Of a stretch of 64,000 bases of DNA, positions 35,575 to 45,355 are shown piece by piece (position 1 is the stretch's first letter; each line of letters starts with the position of its first letter). Position numbers and translations under genes: made by a program. The DNA is from Hymenobacter sediminis (lineage in GTDB: Bacteria > Bacteroidota > Bacteroidia > Cytophagales > Hymenobacteraceae), in contig NZ_QKNS01000006.1 in NCBI RefSeq assembly GCF_003231285.1, forward strand, positions 186,001 through 250,000. The letters run 5' to 3'. Under the pieces are notes generated by a model. The model did not search any database. It saw only the letters and a list, made by a program, of their open reading frames with translations, and had not been told where the DNA came from.

Positions 35575-37890
35575 TTATAAATGCTTTGAAAGAGAGAAAT
35601 AAAAGGTGGATCCATGACCTGGTACGGATTCCACCCACAATTCGCCGTCGTGGCGCTCAACCATTTTGCGAGCAATGGCCAGCCCGGCTCCGGTACCACC
35701 GCCGTATTTGTCCTGCGCGTGTAGGCGCTTGAAAATCCGGAAAATGGTATGGTGATGGCGCGGATCAATTCCGATGCCATTGTCGCGCATGTATAACACA
35801 AAGTAGTCCTGGGGGTTCCCAGTACCGCGCGGACCTCGGGTTGCGGCCGGGGCTATCCCAATCGTTACCTGCCCTTCGGGCGCGTCATGATAACGCATGG
35901 CGTTGGTCAGCAGGTTGGAAATAATTTCCTGCACCCGCACTTTGTCGCACCGCATTACGGGCAGCGGCTCCGCAATGGTAACGGTGGTTTGCAGCTGCTC
36001 TAAGCGGGGTTGCAGTAGCTCCAGCACTTCGGCTACTACCCCGTTCAGGTCTGTCCGCTCAACGCTCAGCTCTTGGCGCCCTACCCGTGAAAGCTGCAGC
36101 AATGACTCAATTAGGGACTCCATGCGCTGGCTAAGACGCACCAGGGTTTCCAGCTTGTTTACGCCTTCGGCATCCAGCTGGTCAGCGTAATCTTCCAGCA
36201 AGAAGATGGAGTAGTTGTGAATCCCGCGCAACGGCTCCTTCAGGTCGTGGGAGGCCACGTAGGCAAAGGAATCGAGTTCATCGTTGCTGCGCTCCAGCTC
36301 TGAGTTGAGCCGGCTCAGGGTAGCCGCCCGGGTTTGGAGCTCATTGAATATTTTGAGGCGAACATCGGAGAGGTGCAGGCGAATTTCTTCGGCAGCAGCC
36401 AGCTCCAGGGGCCGCCAGGGCGCCGACGTATTATCCACGAGCTGCCGCCAGGCCTCGAACGACTGTCGGGGCGAGAGGAACAGCTCCCCATCCTTCATGA
36501 CTTCCGCCTTCTGGGTTTTGCCAGCCCACGTTACGGTTTGCACCAACTCGGGCCGAAACCAGATGATGTAGTCTCCGGGGTCTTGCGAGAGAGAAATAGC
36601 CAGAATGCCGCTGGCCGTGCCGCGCAAAGCTACCCCCGCGGGATTGTGCTGCACGTAGGAGTTAGTGTGGAATACGTCTTCCGCCACGTTTTCCTGCAGC
36701 CACTGGGTCAGTTCCTGAATCTGGTTAATAGTGGGGGTAGCCCCCAGGGTAATAGTAGAGCCCTCGAAGCAGATGGCTGCCCCGCCACAGTTCAGCACAT
36801 CCTGAATGGTAGGCGTGTGCTTGTAGAGCCCTTCTATGAAGTTGGTCTGCCGGCTGATCTGCTCGAACAAACGGACCTGGGTTTCACGGATGTGCAGCTG
36901 GTAGGCATAGTCATCGTGCTGCTGCTTGGTAGCCAGCAGAGCCGAAAACGTTTTGCCAATAAATAGGCACAGCTCGCGCAGTTCATAGCTGATCAGGCGC
37001 GGAGTAAGGTGGTGGCAGGTCATCAGCCCCCACAACTTACCCTCCTGAATAATGGAGATGGTCATGGTGGCCGCTACCCCCATGTTGCGCAAGTACTGCA
37101 AGTGAATGGGCGACACGCTGCGCAGCACGGCGTGGGTCATGTCGGGCGGGCGGGCGGCCGTGGGGTGCAGCACGGGCACGAGCGGCGAAGGCACGTAATC
37201 TACATCCGGAATAAAACGCAGCCAGTTTTTGAGGTAGAGAGCCCGGGCCTGCTGCGGAATATCGGTAGCCGGATAGTGAAGTCCCAAGAAAGGCTCCAGA
37301 TCCTCGCGCACAGCCTCGGCTACTACTTCTCCGCTGGCGTCTTCGGCAAAGCGATATATCAGCACCCGGTCGAAGCCCGTGATGGAGCGAATCTCATCTG
37401 CGGCGCGCTGGCAAAACTCCAGCACCGAGGTAGCCGTCAGCATCTGCCCCAGGGCCACATTCAGAGAGGGTAAATCGAGCACGCTGGTCGCCGTTTCAGC
37501 TACGGGCTCAAACTCCAGCCACAGCAACTCGTCGAAGCGGTGCAGAATCAGCTTGTAAAACGGTTGACCCGGCACCTGATCGAGGCGGACACCCAGCAGC
37601 TTGGCAGTTTCCGTGAGGGTAGGAAACTGCTCACGGATGTCGGCTACCTGCTCCAAGCTAAGCAACTGCTCCAGGCCGCCGCCCAGCAGCTGTTGGGCCG
37701 GCATTCCCAACAAATCACCCGTGTTCTGGCTGGCGTGCACAATGCGGCCCGTACTCTCTGCGAGGCACAACAGAAACCCGTACGGCTGCACCGAGCCGGG
37801 AATATGAATGGGCTCCCGGTCGCAGTTAGTTAGGGTAACGGGCGCATTAATCAGACGCTCATCGGTGTTTAATAGGGCTGCTCGATCCAC
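35575..37890 (-). CDS. bphP: Bacteriophytochrome histidine kinase
   Basis: 771 aa, soluble. PAS (~20-130) with biliverdin-binding Cys23 in 'TNCDREPIHIPGSVQPYG'; GAF (~145-320) with 'DIP' at 210-212; PHY (~330-500) with tongue motifs 'WFRPE' (444-448) and 'TWAG' (454-457); HisKA with phosphorylated His548 in 'VASHDLKEP'; HATPase to the end ('NLLTNAMRYH', 'DNGIGID', 'GTGAGLAIARKMVERH'). All features of a photoactive red/far-red sensor kinase are present. Its start overlaps the end of the heme oxygenase gene by 22 nt, tying chromophore supply to apoprotein synthesis. Confidence 0.96.
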   Translation of the reverse strand: MDRAALLNTDERLINAPVTLTNCDREPIHIPGSVQPYGFLLCLAESTGRIVHASQNTGDLLGMPAQQLLGGGLEQLLSLEQVADIREQFPTLTETAKLLGVRLDQVPGQPFYKLILHRFDELLWLEFEPVAETATSVLDLPSLNVALGQMLTATSVLEFCQRAADEIRSITGFDRVLIYRFAEDASGEVVAEAVREDLEPFLGLHYPATDIPQQARALYLKNWLRFIPDVDYVPSPLVPVLHPTAARPPDMTHAVLRSVSPIHLQYLRNMGVAATMTISIIQEGKLWGLMTCHHLTPRLISYELRELCLFIGKTFSALLATKQQHDDYAYQLHIRETQVRLFEQISRQTNFIEGLYKHTPTIQDVLNCGGAAICFEGSTITLGATPTINQIQELTQWLQENVAEDVFHTNSYVQHNPAGVALRGTASGILAISLSQDPGDYIIWFRPELVQTVTWAGKTQKAEVMKDGELFLSPRQSFEAWRQLVDNTSAPWRPLELAAAEEIRLHLSDVRLKIFNELQTRAATLSRLNSELERSNDELDSFAYVASHDLKEPLRGIHNYSIFLLEDYADQLDAEGVNKLETLVRLSQRMESLIESLLQLSRVGRQELSVERTDLNGVVAEVLELLQPRLEQLQTTVTIAEPLPVMRCDKVRVQEIISNLLTNAMRYHDAPEGQVTIGIAPAATRGPRGTGNPQDYFVLYMRDNGIGIDPRHHHTIFRIFKRLHAQDKYGGGTGAGLAIARKMVERHDGELWVESVPGHGSTFYFSLSKHL

Positions 37891-38438
37891 GCGTGTAGCT
37901 TTTGAAAGGTAACAACGGCCGAGTGCACGATTTCAGCCTGATCATCGGGGTGGGTTGCGGCGGCCGTCAGCAGCCCACAGAATTGTTTCCACATGGAGCC
38001 CGTACGCTCAGCATAGCCAGTAAAGTACGTGCGGGTTGAAATGCCGGATTTAGCCAGTTGCCGGGTAATCACTTGTCCGCCCAGCGTAGAGCCTTCCAGC
38101 ACGTACATGGCGCCCAGCAGTTGAGGCCAAGTGCGTAGCGGCGGCATATCGGGGCAAAGCGGCAGGTCGGCTACCGCGGGTAGATCCTGCGCAATTAAGT
38201 GGGCCCGGTGGCGGGTGGCTACCTCCCATTCTGCCGGGAAGGGGTACGCGTCCAAAGCGGCCTCGTAGGGCTTCAGAAACCCATACAGCTTGCTCAGGAA
38301 AAACTCTGTAGCCTGTGGGGTAACGTTACCGGCCGACAGGGCCTGGTTGAAGGCATTCTGTTCCAGCGCTTCGTGATAGGGCTGCGTTTCGAGGCGCAAG
38401 CGGGGCAAAATAGAGGCGTTATCAGAAACAGGAACCAT
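37869..38438 (-). CDS. hemO: Biliverdin-producing heme oxygenase
   Basis: About 189 aa from ATG 38438. Helical heme oxygenase of the bacterial HemO/BphO type; proximal heme ligand His22 in 'RLETQPYHEALE', and the distal-helix region 'GAMYVLEGSTLGGQVI' with conserved Gly residues. Opens heme to biliverdin, the phytochrome chromophore. First gene of the operon. Symbol given by function; bphO is used for the same role. Confidence 0.92.
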   Translation of the reverse strand: MVPVSDNASILPRLRLETQPYHEALEQNAFNQALSAGNVTPQATEFFLSKLYGFLKPYEAALDAYPFPAEWEVATRHRAHLIAQDLPAVADLPLCPDMPPLRTWPQLLGAMYVLEGSTLGGQVITRQLAKSGISTRTYFTGYAERTGSMWKQFCGLLTAAATHPDDQAEIVHSAVVTFQKLHAWIEQPY

Positions 38439-38560
38439 ACAGGGAGAGGAAGCCGGAAACGAAACCACGAATTACGCTATTCTTGCGCAAAATGCCCTAT
38501 CAACAGGCATCGTCCGGCAGTGTTAGTGCAGGTTTTCGTTCCAAAATTTTTTTACCCCGA

Positions 38561-39184
38561 CTACCCTACCCCCACGGCTCCCAACTTTTCCAGCTCCTCC
38601 CATACCCGGTGCACCGGCAGGCCCATCACATTGAAGTACGAGCCTTCCAGGCGGGTAACCGCCACCATGCCAATCCAGTCCTGAGCCCCGTAGGCGCCGG
38701 CTTTGTCCAAAGGGGAATAGGTAGCAACATAATGCTCGATTTCCGCCAGGCTAAGCGGACGGAAGTACACCCGCGTCTGGTCAGAGAAGACCACCCGGCG
38801 GCCGTCGCCGTGAAGCAGGCACACGCCCGTGTACACTTCATGGGCCCGGCCCTGCAGGCGCTGCAGCATCTGTACAGCTTCGGCGGCATCAGCGGGCTTA
38901 TTCAGCACGGCATCATCCAGGCACACAATGGTATCGGCGGTAATTACCAGTTCATCCGGGGCTAGGTCAGGGGCGTAGGCGGCGGCTTTGTGTGCGGCCA
39001 AGTATTCGGCTACTTCTGCCCGCACCAGCTGGGGCGGAAAGCTTTCATCCACTTCCCGCAGGCGCACTTCATAAGCCAGCCCCATATCCAGGAGCAGTTG
39101 GCGGCGGCGCGGCGAGTTGGAAGCCAGCACTAGCCGAGGGCGGGCGGAAGGCTGCAAGGAAGCGTTAGGAGCGGAAAGCGGCAT
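38561..39184 (-). CDS. maf: Maf-family nucleoside triphosphate pyrophosphatase
   Basis: About 207 aa from ATG 39184. 'LVLASNSPRRRQLL' nucleotide-binding motif, 'ESFPPQLV', 'ITADTIVCLDD' with the catalytic Asp, 'YTGVCLL' and 'KAGAYGAQDW'. Hydrolyses dTTP/UTP and modified nucleotides, house-cleaning and septum-related. The start overlaps the end of the DUF1015 gene by 20 nt, indicating one operon. Confidence 0.93.
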   Translation of the reverse strand: MPLSAPNASLQPSARPRLVLASNSPRRRQLLLDMGLAYEVRLREVDESFPPQLVRAEVAEYLAAHKAAAYAPDLAPDELVITADTIVCLDDAVLNKPADAAEAVQMLQRLQGRAHEVYTGVCLLHGDGRRVVFSDQTRVYFRPLSLAEIEHYVATYSPLDKAGAYGAQDWIGMVAVTRLEGSYFNVMGLPVHRVWEELEKLGAVGVG

Positions 39185-40487
39185 AAAAGGGGGCGGCAGA
39201 TTCTTCGTCGCGGATGCTGCTAAACAAAAACCCACCAATGGTTTTAGGATAGAAGAATGTGGACTTAGGGGGCATGACGGCCCCGGAGTGACATACGCGC
39301 TCCACCTCGGCCATGGTCACCTCGTTGGTAATCAGGGCCGCGCGGGCTTCTCCCCGATCCACCCGACTTAAGCACTCGGAAAAGGCGCGCACGTACGCCA
39401 CGCCGGGCCATTGCCGCTGGGCTTCCGGCCCCACGATGCCCAGCGCTTTTTCCAGCACGAAATAGTGTAGCACCGTCAGGTCGAGGGCTTTTACTTCGGG
39501 GGTGGTGTCCCACTCGAGCTGGGCGTGCACTTCGGGCCGCAGCCGGAGCTTGTAGCTTTGCCCCTGCCCTAAGTACAGACCAAACGCCCAGGGCTTGCCT
39601 GCAATGCGCTCGGGTAGGTCATACGGGTCGTCGAGGGGTAGCAATGTAAAGTAAGGAGCCAAGCGCTCCAGCAACTCTTCAGGGCTCAGGTCGCCGGGAA
39701 GGTCCAGCAGCAGACGGTGGGTAGGCAGAATGCGCAAATCATCGGCGGCGGCGTTGGTCAGGTACATCAGGTGGAAGTTCCAGGCTTCCTGCCCCGTGTA
39801 TCCGTCGCCGGCGGCGGCACGCCGGGCTTGCCGGTACGCCAAAGAGCCTTCGTAGCGGTGATGACCATCCGCCAGAATAACCTCGCGGGCGGCTAACACT
39901 TGCTGAAACCGCCGGATGATGCGCACATCCTGAATTACGGCCAGCACGTCGCGGGCTCCCTGGTAATCTTCCTCCGTCTGGTAGAGGGGATTTAGCATGG
40001 CCTCATCTAGGTAGCGCTCCAGTTCGAAGTCGTCGTCGCGGTAGAGGCCGTGGGTAGCACTGGTTTGAAACTCGGTGCAGGCCAGCAGTTCGGCCCGGTC
40101 GTTCACGGAAGCTGGCAGGGTGTTCTCGTGGCGCAGAACCACGTTTTCGCTCCAGTCAGTGGCCCGGATATGGCACATGAAGCCTTTGCGGCAATACTCG
40201 CGGGAGCTACCCGGCAGGCGGAAATACTGGTAGTAGGCATAGATGCCCGGCAGCTCGTCCTGCACCAGCACGCCCTGCTCCTGCCACTCACGCAAGCGCT
40301 GGCGGGCGGCTTCCCCCGGGTTTTCGCCCCGGGGCACCGACAAGTGGATACTATTGAACGGATTGCGGTACAGTGCCTCCCGCTGCTTCGGCGACACTAC
40401 GTCGAACAGGGGCGAAACGTATTCGTCAATCTGCAGACTCAGCGCAGCATTGTAGCGCCAGCCCCGCACAGGTTGAATTTCAGCCAA
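39165..40487 (-). CDS. DUF1015 domain protein (SerK-like)
   Basis: 440 aa, soluble. N-terminal 'IQPVRGWRYN', 'VSPPFDV'-like 'VSPLFDVVSPKQ', 'NPFNSIHL', central 'ILADGHHRYEGSLAYR', all typical of DUF1015. Archaeal members of this family act as ADP-dependent free serine kinases; the function in Bacteroidota is not settled, though the gene often lies near serine-synthesis genes, which are not seen here. Overlaps maf. Confidence 0.9.
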   Translation of the reverse strand: MAEIQPVRGWRYNAALSLQIDEYVSPLFDVVSPKQREALYRNPFNSIHLSVPRGENPGEAARQRLREWQEQGVLVQDELPGIYAYYQYFRLPGSSREYCRKGFMCHIRATDWSENVVLRHENTLPASVNDRAELLACTEFQTSATHGLYRDDDFELERYLDEAMLNPLYQTEEDYQGARDVLAVIQDVRIIRRFQQVLAAREVILADGHHRYEGSLAYRQARRAAAGDGYTGQEAWNFHLMYLTNAAADDLRILPTHRLLLDLPGDLSPEELLERLAPYFTLLPLDDPYDLPERIAGKPWAFGLYLGQGQSYKLRLRPEVHAQLEWDTTPEVKALDLTVLHYFVLEKALGIVGPEAQRQWPGVAYVRAFSECLSRVDRGEARAALITNEVTMAEVERVCHSGAVMPPKSTFFYPKTIGGFLFSSIRDEESAAPFYAAFRS

Positions 40488-40623
40488 ATCTTTAAGGAAT
40501 AAACAAACGAGCAGATCAGGAGGCAGAAGACTTCGTAGCGCCCAGAGGGTAGGCGATGAGAGCGGGCACGGTGCTTTCCCTACCCCTTCTTCCTGCCCTA
40601 ACCCTCTTGACAGACACTTTGCC

Positions 40624-41274
40624 TCAGGGCGCCAAACGGCTCAGCCGCCACTCCAGGCCTACCCGCTCAAACACAATCCGGTCGTGGAGACGGGAAGGGC
40701 GGCCCTGCCAGAACTCCACGCGCTGAGGCAGCAGTAAGTAGCCTCCCCAGTGTGGGGGCCGGGGTAGCGGCTCCTGATCGGCAAACCGGCTAGCTACCTC
40801 CTGCTCCCGCTCCGCCAGTTCCTCGCGGCTCCGGATGGGCTGGCTTTGGGGCGAGGCCCAGGCGCCTACTTGGCTGCTGCGGGGCCGGCTCTGAAAATAC
40901 TCCGTGGATACCGATTCCGGCGCTTTTTCTACCCGGCCTTCTACCCGCACCTGCCGCTCTAACCCCGGCCAGAAGAAAGTCAGAGCCGCCAGCGGCGAGG
41001 TGGCCAGCTCCTGCCCCTTGCGCGAGTCGTAGTTGGTGAAAAACAGAAACCCCTCGTCGTTGGGCAGGCCCTTAAGCAACACCACGCGGGCGGCGGGCTG
41101 CCCGGCTTCATTCACCGTGGCTAGGGTCATGGCCGTGGGTTCCTCTACCTGAGCAGCAATGGCTTCATCCAGCCAGGCCCGAAACTGGCTCACAGCATTA
41201 GGATGCACATCGGTTTCGGTGAGGGTACGCTGCGAGTAGGTCTGGCGCAGGTCGGCCAGTTGCTGGTCAGTCAT
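40624..41274 (-). CDS. pdxH: Pyridoxamine 5'-phosphate oxidase
   Basis: About 216 aa from ATG 41274 ('MTDQQLADLRQTYSQ'). FMN split barrel: 'MTLATVNEAGQPAARVVLLKG', 'FFTNYDSRKGQEL', 'ALTFFWPGLERQVRVEG', 'SRPRSSQVGAWASPQSQ' and the C-terminal signature 'VEFWQGRPSRLHDR'. Makes pyridoxal 5'-phosphate (vitamin B6). Complete. Confidence 0.95.
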   Translation of the reverse strand: MTDQQLADLRQTYSQRTLTETDVHPNAVSQFRAWLDEAIAAQVEEPTAMTLATVNEAGQPAARVVLLKGLPNDEGFLFFTNYDSRKGQELATSPLAALTFFWPGLERQVRVEGRVEKAPESVSTEYFQSRPRSSQVGAWASPQSQPIRSREELAEREQEVASRFADQEPLPRPPHWGGYLLLPQRVEFWQGRPSRLHDRIVFERVGLEWRLSRLAP

Positions 41275-41536
41275 GGCAGGGTAGGAATTGAGCACAAGAC
41301 AACGGCCGGCAAGGGCATAGCCGCCGCTTTGCAGCAGCCGGAGTTACCCTAAAACAACCATTTCGGGCGCAAGGTAGCATAATACGCCCGGGCCGCGGAA
41401 CCTCTGCCCCCCTGCTTCGCGTACTTTCTCCTACCAGGAAGGCAGCCGCGCCTTTCGGGCCAACAGGTATCTTTCCCTGGTGCCATCCCGCTTTTGTTTC
41501 CTCAACGCGCCCTCCTTCACCAATCCTCCGTGTATC

Positions 41537-42103
41537 ATGCCTCGTCTTCGTCCTGGTAGCTTACTTATCTCCCAGCCGTACCTGGGTGACCCCAACTTCG
41601 AGCGCACTGTGGTGCTCCTATGCAGCCACTCGGAGGAGGAAGGCTCCTTCGGCTTGGTGCTGAACCGTCCGGCTACCCTGCAACTCGGCGACGTGCTGGA
41701 ACTACCCGGCGGCAATGTACTGCCCGCTGCACGCATTCCACTTAGCATTGGCGGGCCCGTGCAGCCCGATACGCTGCACTACCTGCACCAGGTGCCGGAG
41801 CTACCCCAAGCCGAGAGTTTGGGACAGGGCGTGTACTGGGGCGGCGAGTTTACGCACTTGCTGGATCATCTACTGGCCGGCAACATTTCGCCCGAACTGG
41901 TGCGCCTTTACGTAGGCTACTCCGGCTGGACGGCCGGGCAACTGGCCGAAGAGGTCCGGGAAAATGTCTGGATTGTGCATCCCAATGCTGCCGGGAAAGT
42001 ATTTACTTTGGACACGGATGCCTTCTGGCAATCCATTTTGCGCGAAAAAGGCGGCCGCTACCGTGTGCTGTCAAATTACCCCACTGACCCCCGCCTAAAC
42101 TAA
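41537..42103 (+). CDS. YqgE/AlgH family protein
   Basis: About 188 aa from ATG 41537. 'GSLLISQPYLGDPNFERTVVLL', 'GSFGLVLNRP', 'GGPVQPDTL' and 'YVGYSGWTAGQLAEEV' are the family's conserved blocks. Function unclear despite AlgH's name as alginate regulator. Divergent from pdxH and 45 bp upstream of the DUF349 gene. Confidence 0.9.
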   Translation: MPRLRPGSLLISQPYLGDPNFERTVVLLCSHSEEEGSFGLVLNRPATLQLGDVLELPGGNVLPAARIPLSIGGPVQPDTLHYLHQVPELPQAESLGQGVYWGGEFTHLLDHLLAGNISPELVRLYVGYSGWTAGQLAEEVRENVWIVHPNAAGKVFTLDTDAFWQSILREKGGRYRVLSNYPTDPRLN

Positions 42104-42148
42104 GCGCCCCACGCACCCCTGCTGACAGGGGTTCTTCTGCTGACTTCT

Positions 42149-44410
42149 ATGCTACCCGAACAAGACGCCCCTACCCCCACCGATTCCGGCAACGATACCG
42201 AATCGCCTCAGAGCATTCTGGAGCGCCGGCTGGCCGAAATACAAGCTCGGCAGTCGCCTACCCCCAGTGATATTACGGAACGGCCGGCGCAAGTAAGTGC
42301 CCCTCCGGCTCACGAGCCCGTTGGGGCCGGAACGGCGGAAGCTCCTGCACAAGCGGCTTCCGCCTCTGAGGCAGCGGCTACTCCTGAGCCCGTTTCGCCC
42401 CCTGCTCCTACCCCCGAAGTTTCCGCTGAAGCCGCTCCTTCGGCCGGCGAGGTCCGCTCGGCGGCCCATTATGGCACAACAACGCCTACGGAAACTACTA
42501 CCCCTGAAAGCCAGCCTGAAGAGCCCACCTCGGCTGAAACGGAAACCCCGCATGTTACTCCAGTTGTAGACATTGCGCCTACAGAGACCGTAGAAGCCGC
42601 CCTAGAGCAGGCCCCTACGGTGGGCTCGTTGCCTACCTCCTCTGATGCGCCGGCAACCACCGAGGACGACGAGGAATACGTGCCCGAGCAGCCAGCCACC
42701 GACTTTGCTACCCTCACTTTATCGGAGCAAGCCGCACATTTGAGCGCCCTGCTGCAGCGGTCCGATGCTCGCCAAAACCGCAAGCAAATATTTGATTTGC
42801 ACCGCCAGTACGAAACAGCTTTGCAAACTGACCGGACTACCGCCCGTCAGCAGTTTGCAGACGGTGGGCAGCCAACCGAAGAGTTCAGCTACGCTACCCC
42901 AGCTGGCCATCAGGAACTCACCAAAGCCTTACAGGATTTCCGTGAGAGCCGCGCCCGTGAGGCCAAAAATGAGGATGAGCAGCGCGCCAAAAATTTGGTA
43001 CACAAGCAATACCTCCTGGGCCAACTGCGCCAACTGGTAGAATCAGCCGAAACCAAGGATAGCTCGGCTCGCATCAAGGCCCTGCAAAATGACTGGAAGG
43101 CCACGGGGCCAGTGCCGCAGAAAGAAGCCCAAGAACTGTGGAATAACTACCACGCCTTGCTGGATATTTACTACAACAACCGGGGCCTGTTCTTCGAAAT
43201 GAAAGAGCTGGACCGGCGGCGCAACCTGGAAGCCAAGGAAGCACTGATTGTCCGGGCAGAAGCCCTGCAGCAGCAGTCCAGCATTAATAAGGCCTTGCAA
43301 GAGCTGCGCCAGCTGCACGAAGAGTGGAAGCACATCGGCCCGGTTCCGAACGAGCAACGCGAAACCTTATGGCAGCGTTTTCTGCAGGCCTCCGAGCAAA
43401 TCCATGATCGTAAAAAGGAATTCCTGACGGCCCGGCAAACGCAGGAAAACGCCAATTTGGAGCAGAAAACCGCTCTTTTAGAGCAGCTACGCCCCTTTGC
43501 AGAATTCCAGACAGAGCGCGTAAACGAGTGGCGCGCTAAAACCGATGAGCTACAGAAGCTAAAGGAAGCCTGGGATGCCGCTGGCCTGGTACCGCGCGAG
43601 AAGGCAGAGGCTATGAACAAACAGTTCTGGAGCGCCTATAAGGGCTTTTTCCAGCGCAAAAACCAGTTCTTCAAGGCCCTTGATGAAGAGAAAAATGCTA
43701 ATCTTAAGCGCAAGCTTGAGCTTTGCGAGCAGGCCGAAGCTGCACTGCAAAACCCAAACTGGGAGGAAGCACGGGAAACCGTTATTCGCCTGCAGAAAGA
43801 GTGGAAGTTAATTGGCCGCGTACCCGAAAAGCAGTCAGATAAAGTCTGGAACCGCTTCCGCTCCGCTTGCGACTCTTTCTTTGATCGGAAGAAGGAGGAA
43901 ACCCGGCAGCGAGAGCAGCAGGCCCACCAGCTCAGCCAGGAACAGAGCCAGCACTTAAACCAAGTGGCGGAGGTAATAGCCTCGCTCTCGGCCGACCAGC
44001 CTGGCACCCTGGAGGGCTTCCGCGAGCAGATTAGCCGGTGGCGCGCCTTTGATGGCGCCACTCGTCACGCTGATCGGGCCGAAGAGAAGTTTCAGGCGCT
44101 AATGGGCAAATATCTGGATGCCGTACCGGGCCTCTCCTACTCTGAGCGCACTGATTTGCTCTTTAACCTACAGATAGAGCGCCTGAAAACCGGCCCCGAT
44201 GCTCAGCAGCATCTGTACAAAAAGGAACAAACTCTACGACGCGAAATCAATGAGCTGGAAAACGATATTTCCACTCTAAAAACCAACTTGGAGTTCTTCG
44301 CCCGTTCTAAGAATGCCAACCAATTGCGCGAGGAATATCAAGGCCGTATCACGGAAGCTCAAAGCCGAATTGACAGCTTGAAAAAGCAACTTCGCATCAT
44401 CCGGAGCTAG
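42149..44410 (+). CDS. DUF349 repeat coiled-coil protein
   Basis: 753 aa. Residues ~1-185 are a Pro/Ala/Glu/Thr-rich disordered head; then at least four DUF349 repeats with the pattern 'LQ.eWk.iGpVP' ('NDWKATGPVPQKEAQELW', 'EEWKHIGPVPNEQRETLW', 'EAWDAAGLVPREKAEAMN', 'KEWKLIGRVPEKQSDKVW') and a C-terminal coiled coil ('KKEQTLRREINELENDISTL'). Soluble; biochemical role not established. Own terminator. Confidence 0.9.
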   Translation: MLPEQDAPTPTDSGNDTESPQSILERRLAEIQARQSPTPSDITERPAQVSAPPAHEPVGAGTAEAPAQAASASEAAATPEPVSPPAPTPEVSAEAAPSAGEVRSAAHYGTTTPTETTTPESQPEEPTSAETETPHVTPVVDIAPTETVEAALEQAPTVGSLPTSSDAPATTEDDEEYVPEQPATDFATLTLSEQAAHLSALLQRSDARQNRKQIFDLHRQYETALQTDRTTARQQFADGGQPTEEFSYATPAGHQELTKALQDFRESRAREAKNEDEQRAKNLVHKQYLLGQLRQLVESAETKDSSARIKALQNDWKATGPVPQKEAQELWNNYHALLDIYYNNRGLFFEMKELDRRRNLEAKEALIVRAEALQQQSSINKALQELRQLHEEWKHIGPVPNEQRETLWQRFLQASEQIHDRKKEFLTARQTQENANLEQKTALLEQLRPFAEFQTERVNEWRAKTDELQKLKEAWDAAGLVPREKAEAMNKQFWSAYKGFFQRKNQFFKALDEEKNANLKRKLELCEQAEAALQNPNWEEARETVIRLQKEWKLIGRVPEKQSDKVWNRFRSACDSFFDRKKEETRQREQQAHQLSQEQSQHLNQVAEVIASLSADQPGTLEGFREQISRWRAFDGATRHADRAEEKFQALMGKYLDAVPGLSYSERTDLLFNLQIERLKTGPDAQQHLYKKEQTLRREINELENDISTLKTNLEFFARSKNANQLREEYQGRITEAQSRIDSLKKQLRIIRS

Positions 44411-44432
44411 CCCATATTTATCACGGAAGAAT

Positions 44433-44467
44433 AAAAAAGCCCTCAGCAGAAGACTGAGGGCTTTTTT
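44433..44467 (+). terminator. Rho-independent terminator
   Basis: AAAAAAGCCCTCAG / CTGAGGGCTTTTTT stem with 7-nt loop and T-run. Confidence 0.9.
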
Positions 44468-44524
44468 TATTTATCGATGGCTCAGCCACTTACTTTATTT
44501 CAACTAAAAATACTGTTAGATTTT

Positions 44525-44555
44525 TTTGCCACTTTAGATCAGACTACTACTTTTG
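44525..44555 (+). promoter_or_regulatory. Promoter of tRNA-Thr
   Basis: TTTG (44525-44528), 19-nt spacer, TACTTTTG (44548-44555): an exact Bacteroidota -33/-7 pair, ending 12 nt before the tRNA. Confidence 0.8.
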
Positions 44556-44567
44556 TGCCACCTCAAT

Positions 44568-44640
<73 letters not shown>

Positions 44641-44650
44641 CACAGGATTT

Positions 44651-44687
44651 AAAACCCGTTGTAAATCAATGATTTGCAACGGGTTTT
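44651..44687 (+). terminator. Terminator downstream of tRNA-Thr
   Basis: AAAACCCGTTG / CAACGGGTTTT stem extended by AAATC / GATTT, followed by TT. GTGTGCCC is repeated twice just after (44693-44712). Confidence 0.8.
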
Positions 44688-44762
44688 TTCTTGGTGTGCC
44701 CGTTAGTGTGCCCTTTTGCTCAAAAAGCCTCTCCTACCCTACCCTGTTTACCGCTCAGGCAA

Positions 44763-44939
44763 TTAAATTAGCTCGGCATATGCTTCCAGCTGGGAGCTGC
44801 TGCGGAAGGTGTGGCAGCTGTGCACCAGGTTCATCTCGGCATCATAGTAGAGCTCGGCAAAGAAGCTGCCCATGTGGTAGAGGTTAATGTAGTCACATTC
44901 CTCTCCCAGGCGCGTGGCCAGATACGTACCCTCGAACAC
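44763..44939 (-). CDS. Small hypothetical protein (possibly broken 5' end)
   Basis: 58 aa from a GTG at 44939. Contains 'EGTYLATR', 'NLYHMGSFFAELYYD' and ends 'SSQLEAYAELI', a pattern I associate with short Bacteroidota proteins of unknown function. The frame is also open upstream to an ATG at 45000 except for one TAG at 44952-44954, so the natural gene may be longer and carry a nonsense codon. Confidence 0.5.
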   Translation of the reverse strand: MFEGTYLATRLGEECDYINLYHMGSFFAELYYDAEMNLVHSCHTFRSSSQLEAYAELI

Positions 44940-44986
44940 GACTAGCCCGATCTAGGCATTGAGGTGCAGCAGGTTACACAGCAACT

Positions 44987-45264
44987 TTACGCAGACCATA
45001 GACAATCACTCTCGAGGGGATACTTGCTTTCAATATATCCTCGGTGCCCATTCCGTAGCACGATGGGCGTCCAGCCCGCGGTATGGGGCATGCCGACTTC
45101 TAATCCTACGGTGTCCCCCGCTCTTACCAGGTCATAGGGAATGTTAGGGTAGACTAAATCCCGATAGATATCGGCATCCGCCATGACTCGGACGGGGTGA
45201 TCAAACCTGCGTTCGGTCCTGCCACAAAAAGCCAGCAAAAAGTCAGATAGAGTAGGCGCTTCAC
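44987..45264 (-). pseudogene. SH3-like small exported protein, frame broken near the N-terminus
   Basis: The part from 44987 to ~45185 codes for an SH3-like strand pattern ('YDLVRAGDTVGLEVG', 'GHRGYIESKYPL'). The same stretch in frame has no signal peptide, but another frame from GTG 45264 gives a good one (about 19 residues, 'KRLLYLTFCWLFVAGPNA'). One frameshift would join them into a ~90-aa exported SH3-like protein. Alternatively the ORF starts at an internal ATG without a signal. Confidence 0.4.
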
Positions 45265-45355
45265 AGCCCCGAAGCTAGCAAACCAGGGCCCAACTTCCCA
45301 GCAGCAAAAAGCCCCGTAGCCCGCGCTGCACCAACCAATATGTGATCAGGACAAA

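Noticed and set aside
36334..36966. 210-codon plus ORF opposite bphP
   Set aside because: Shadow of the phytochrome gene.
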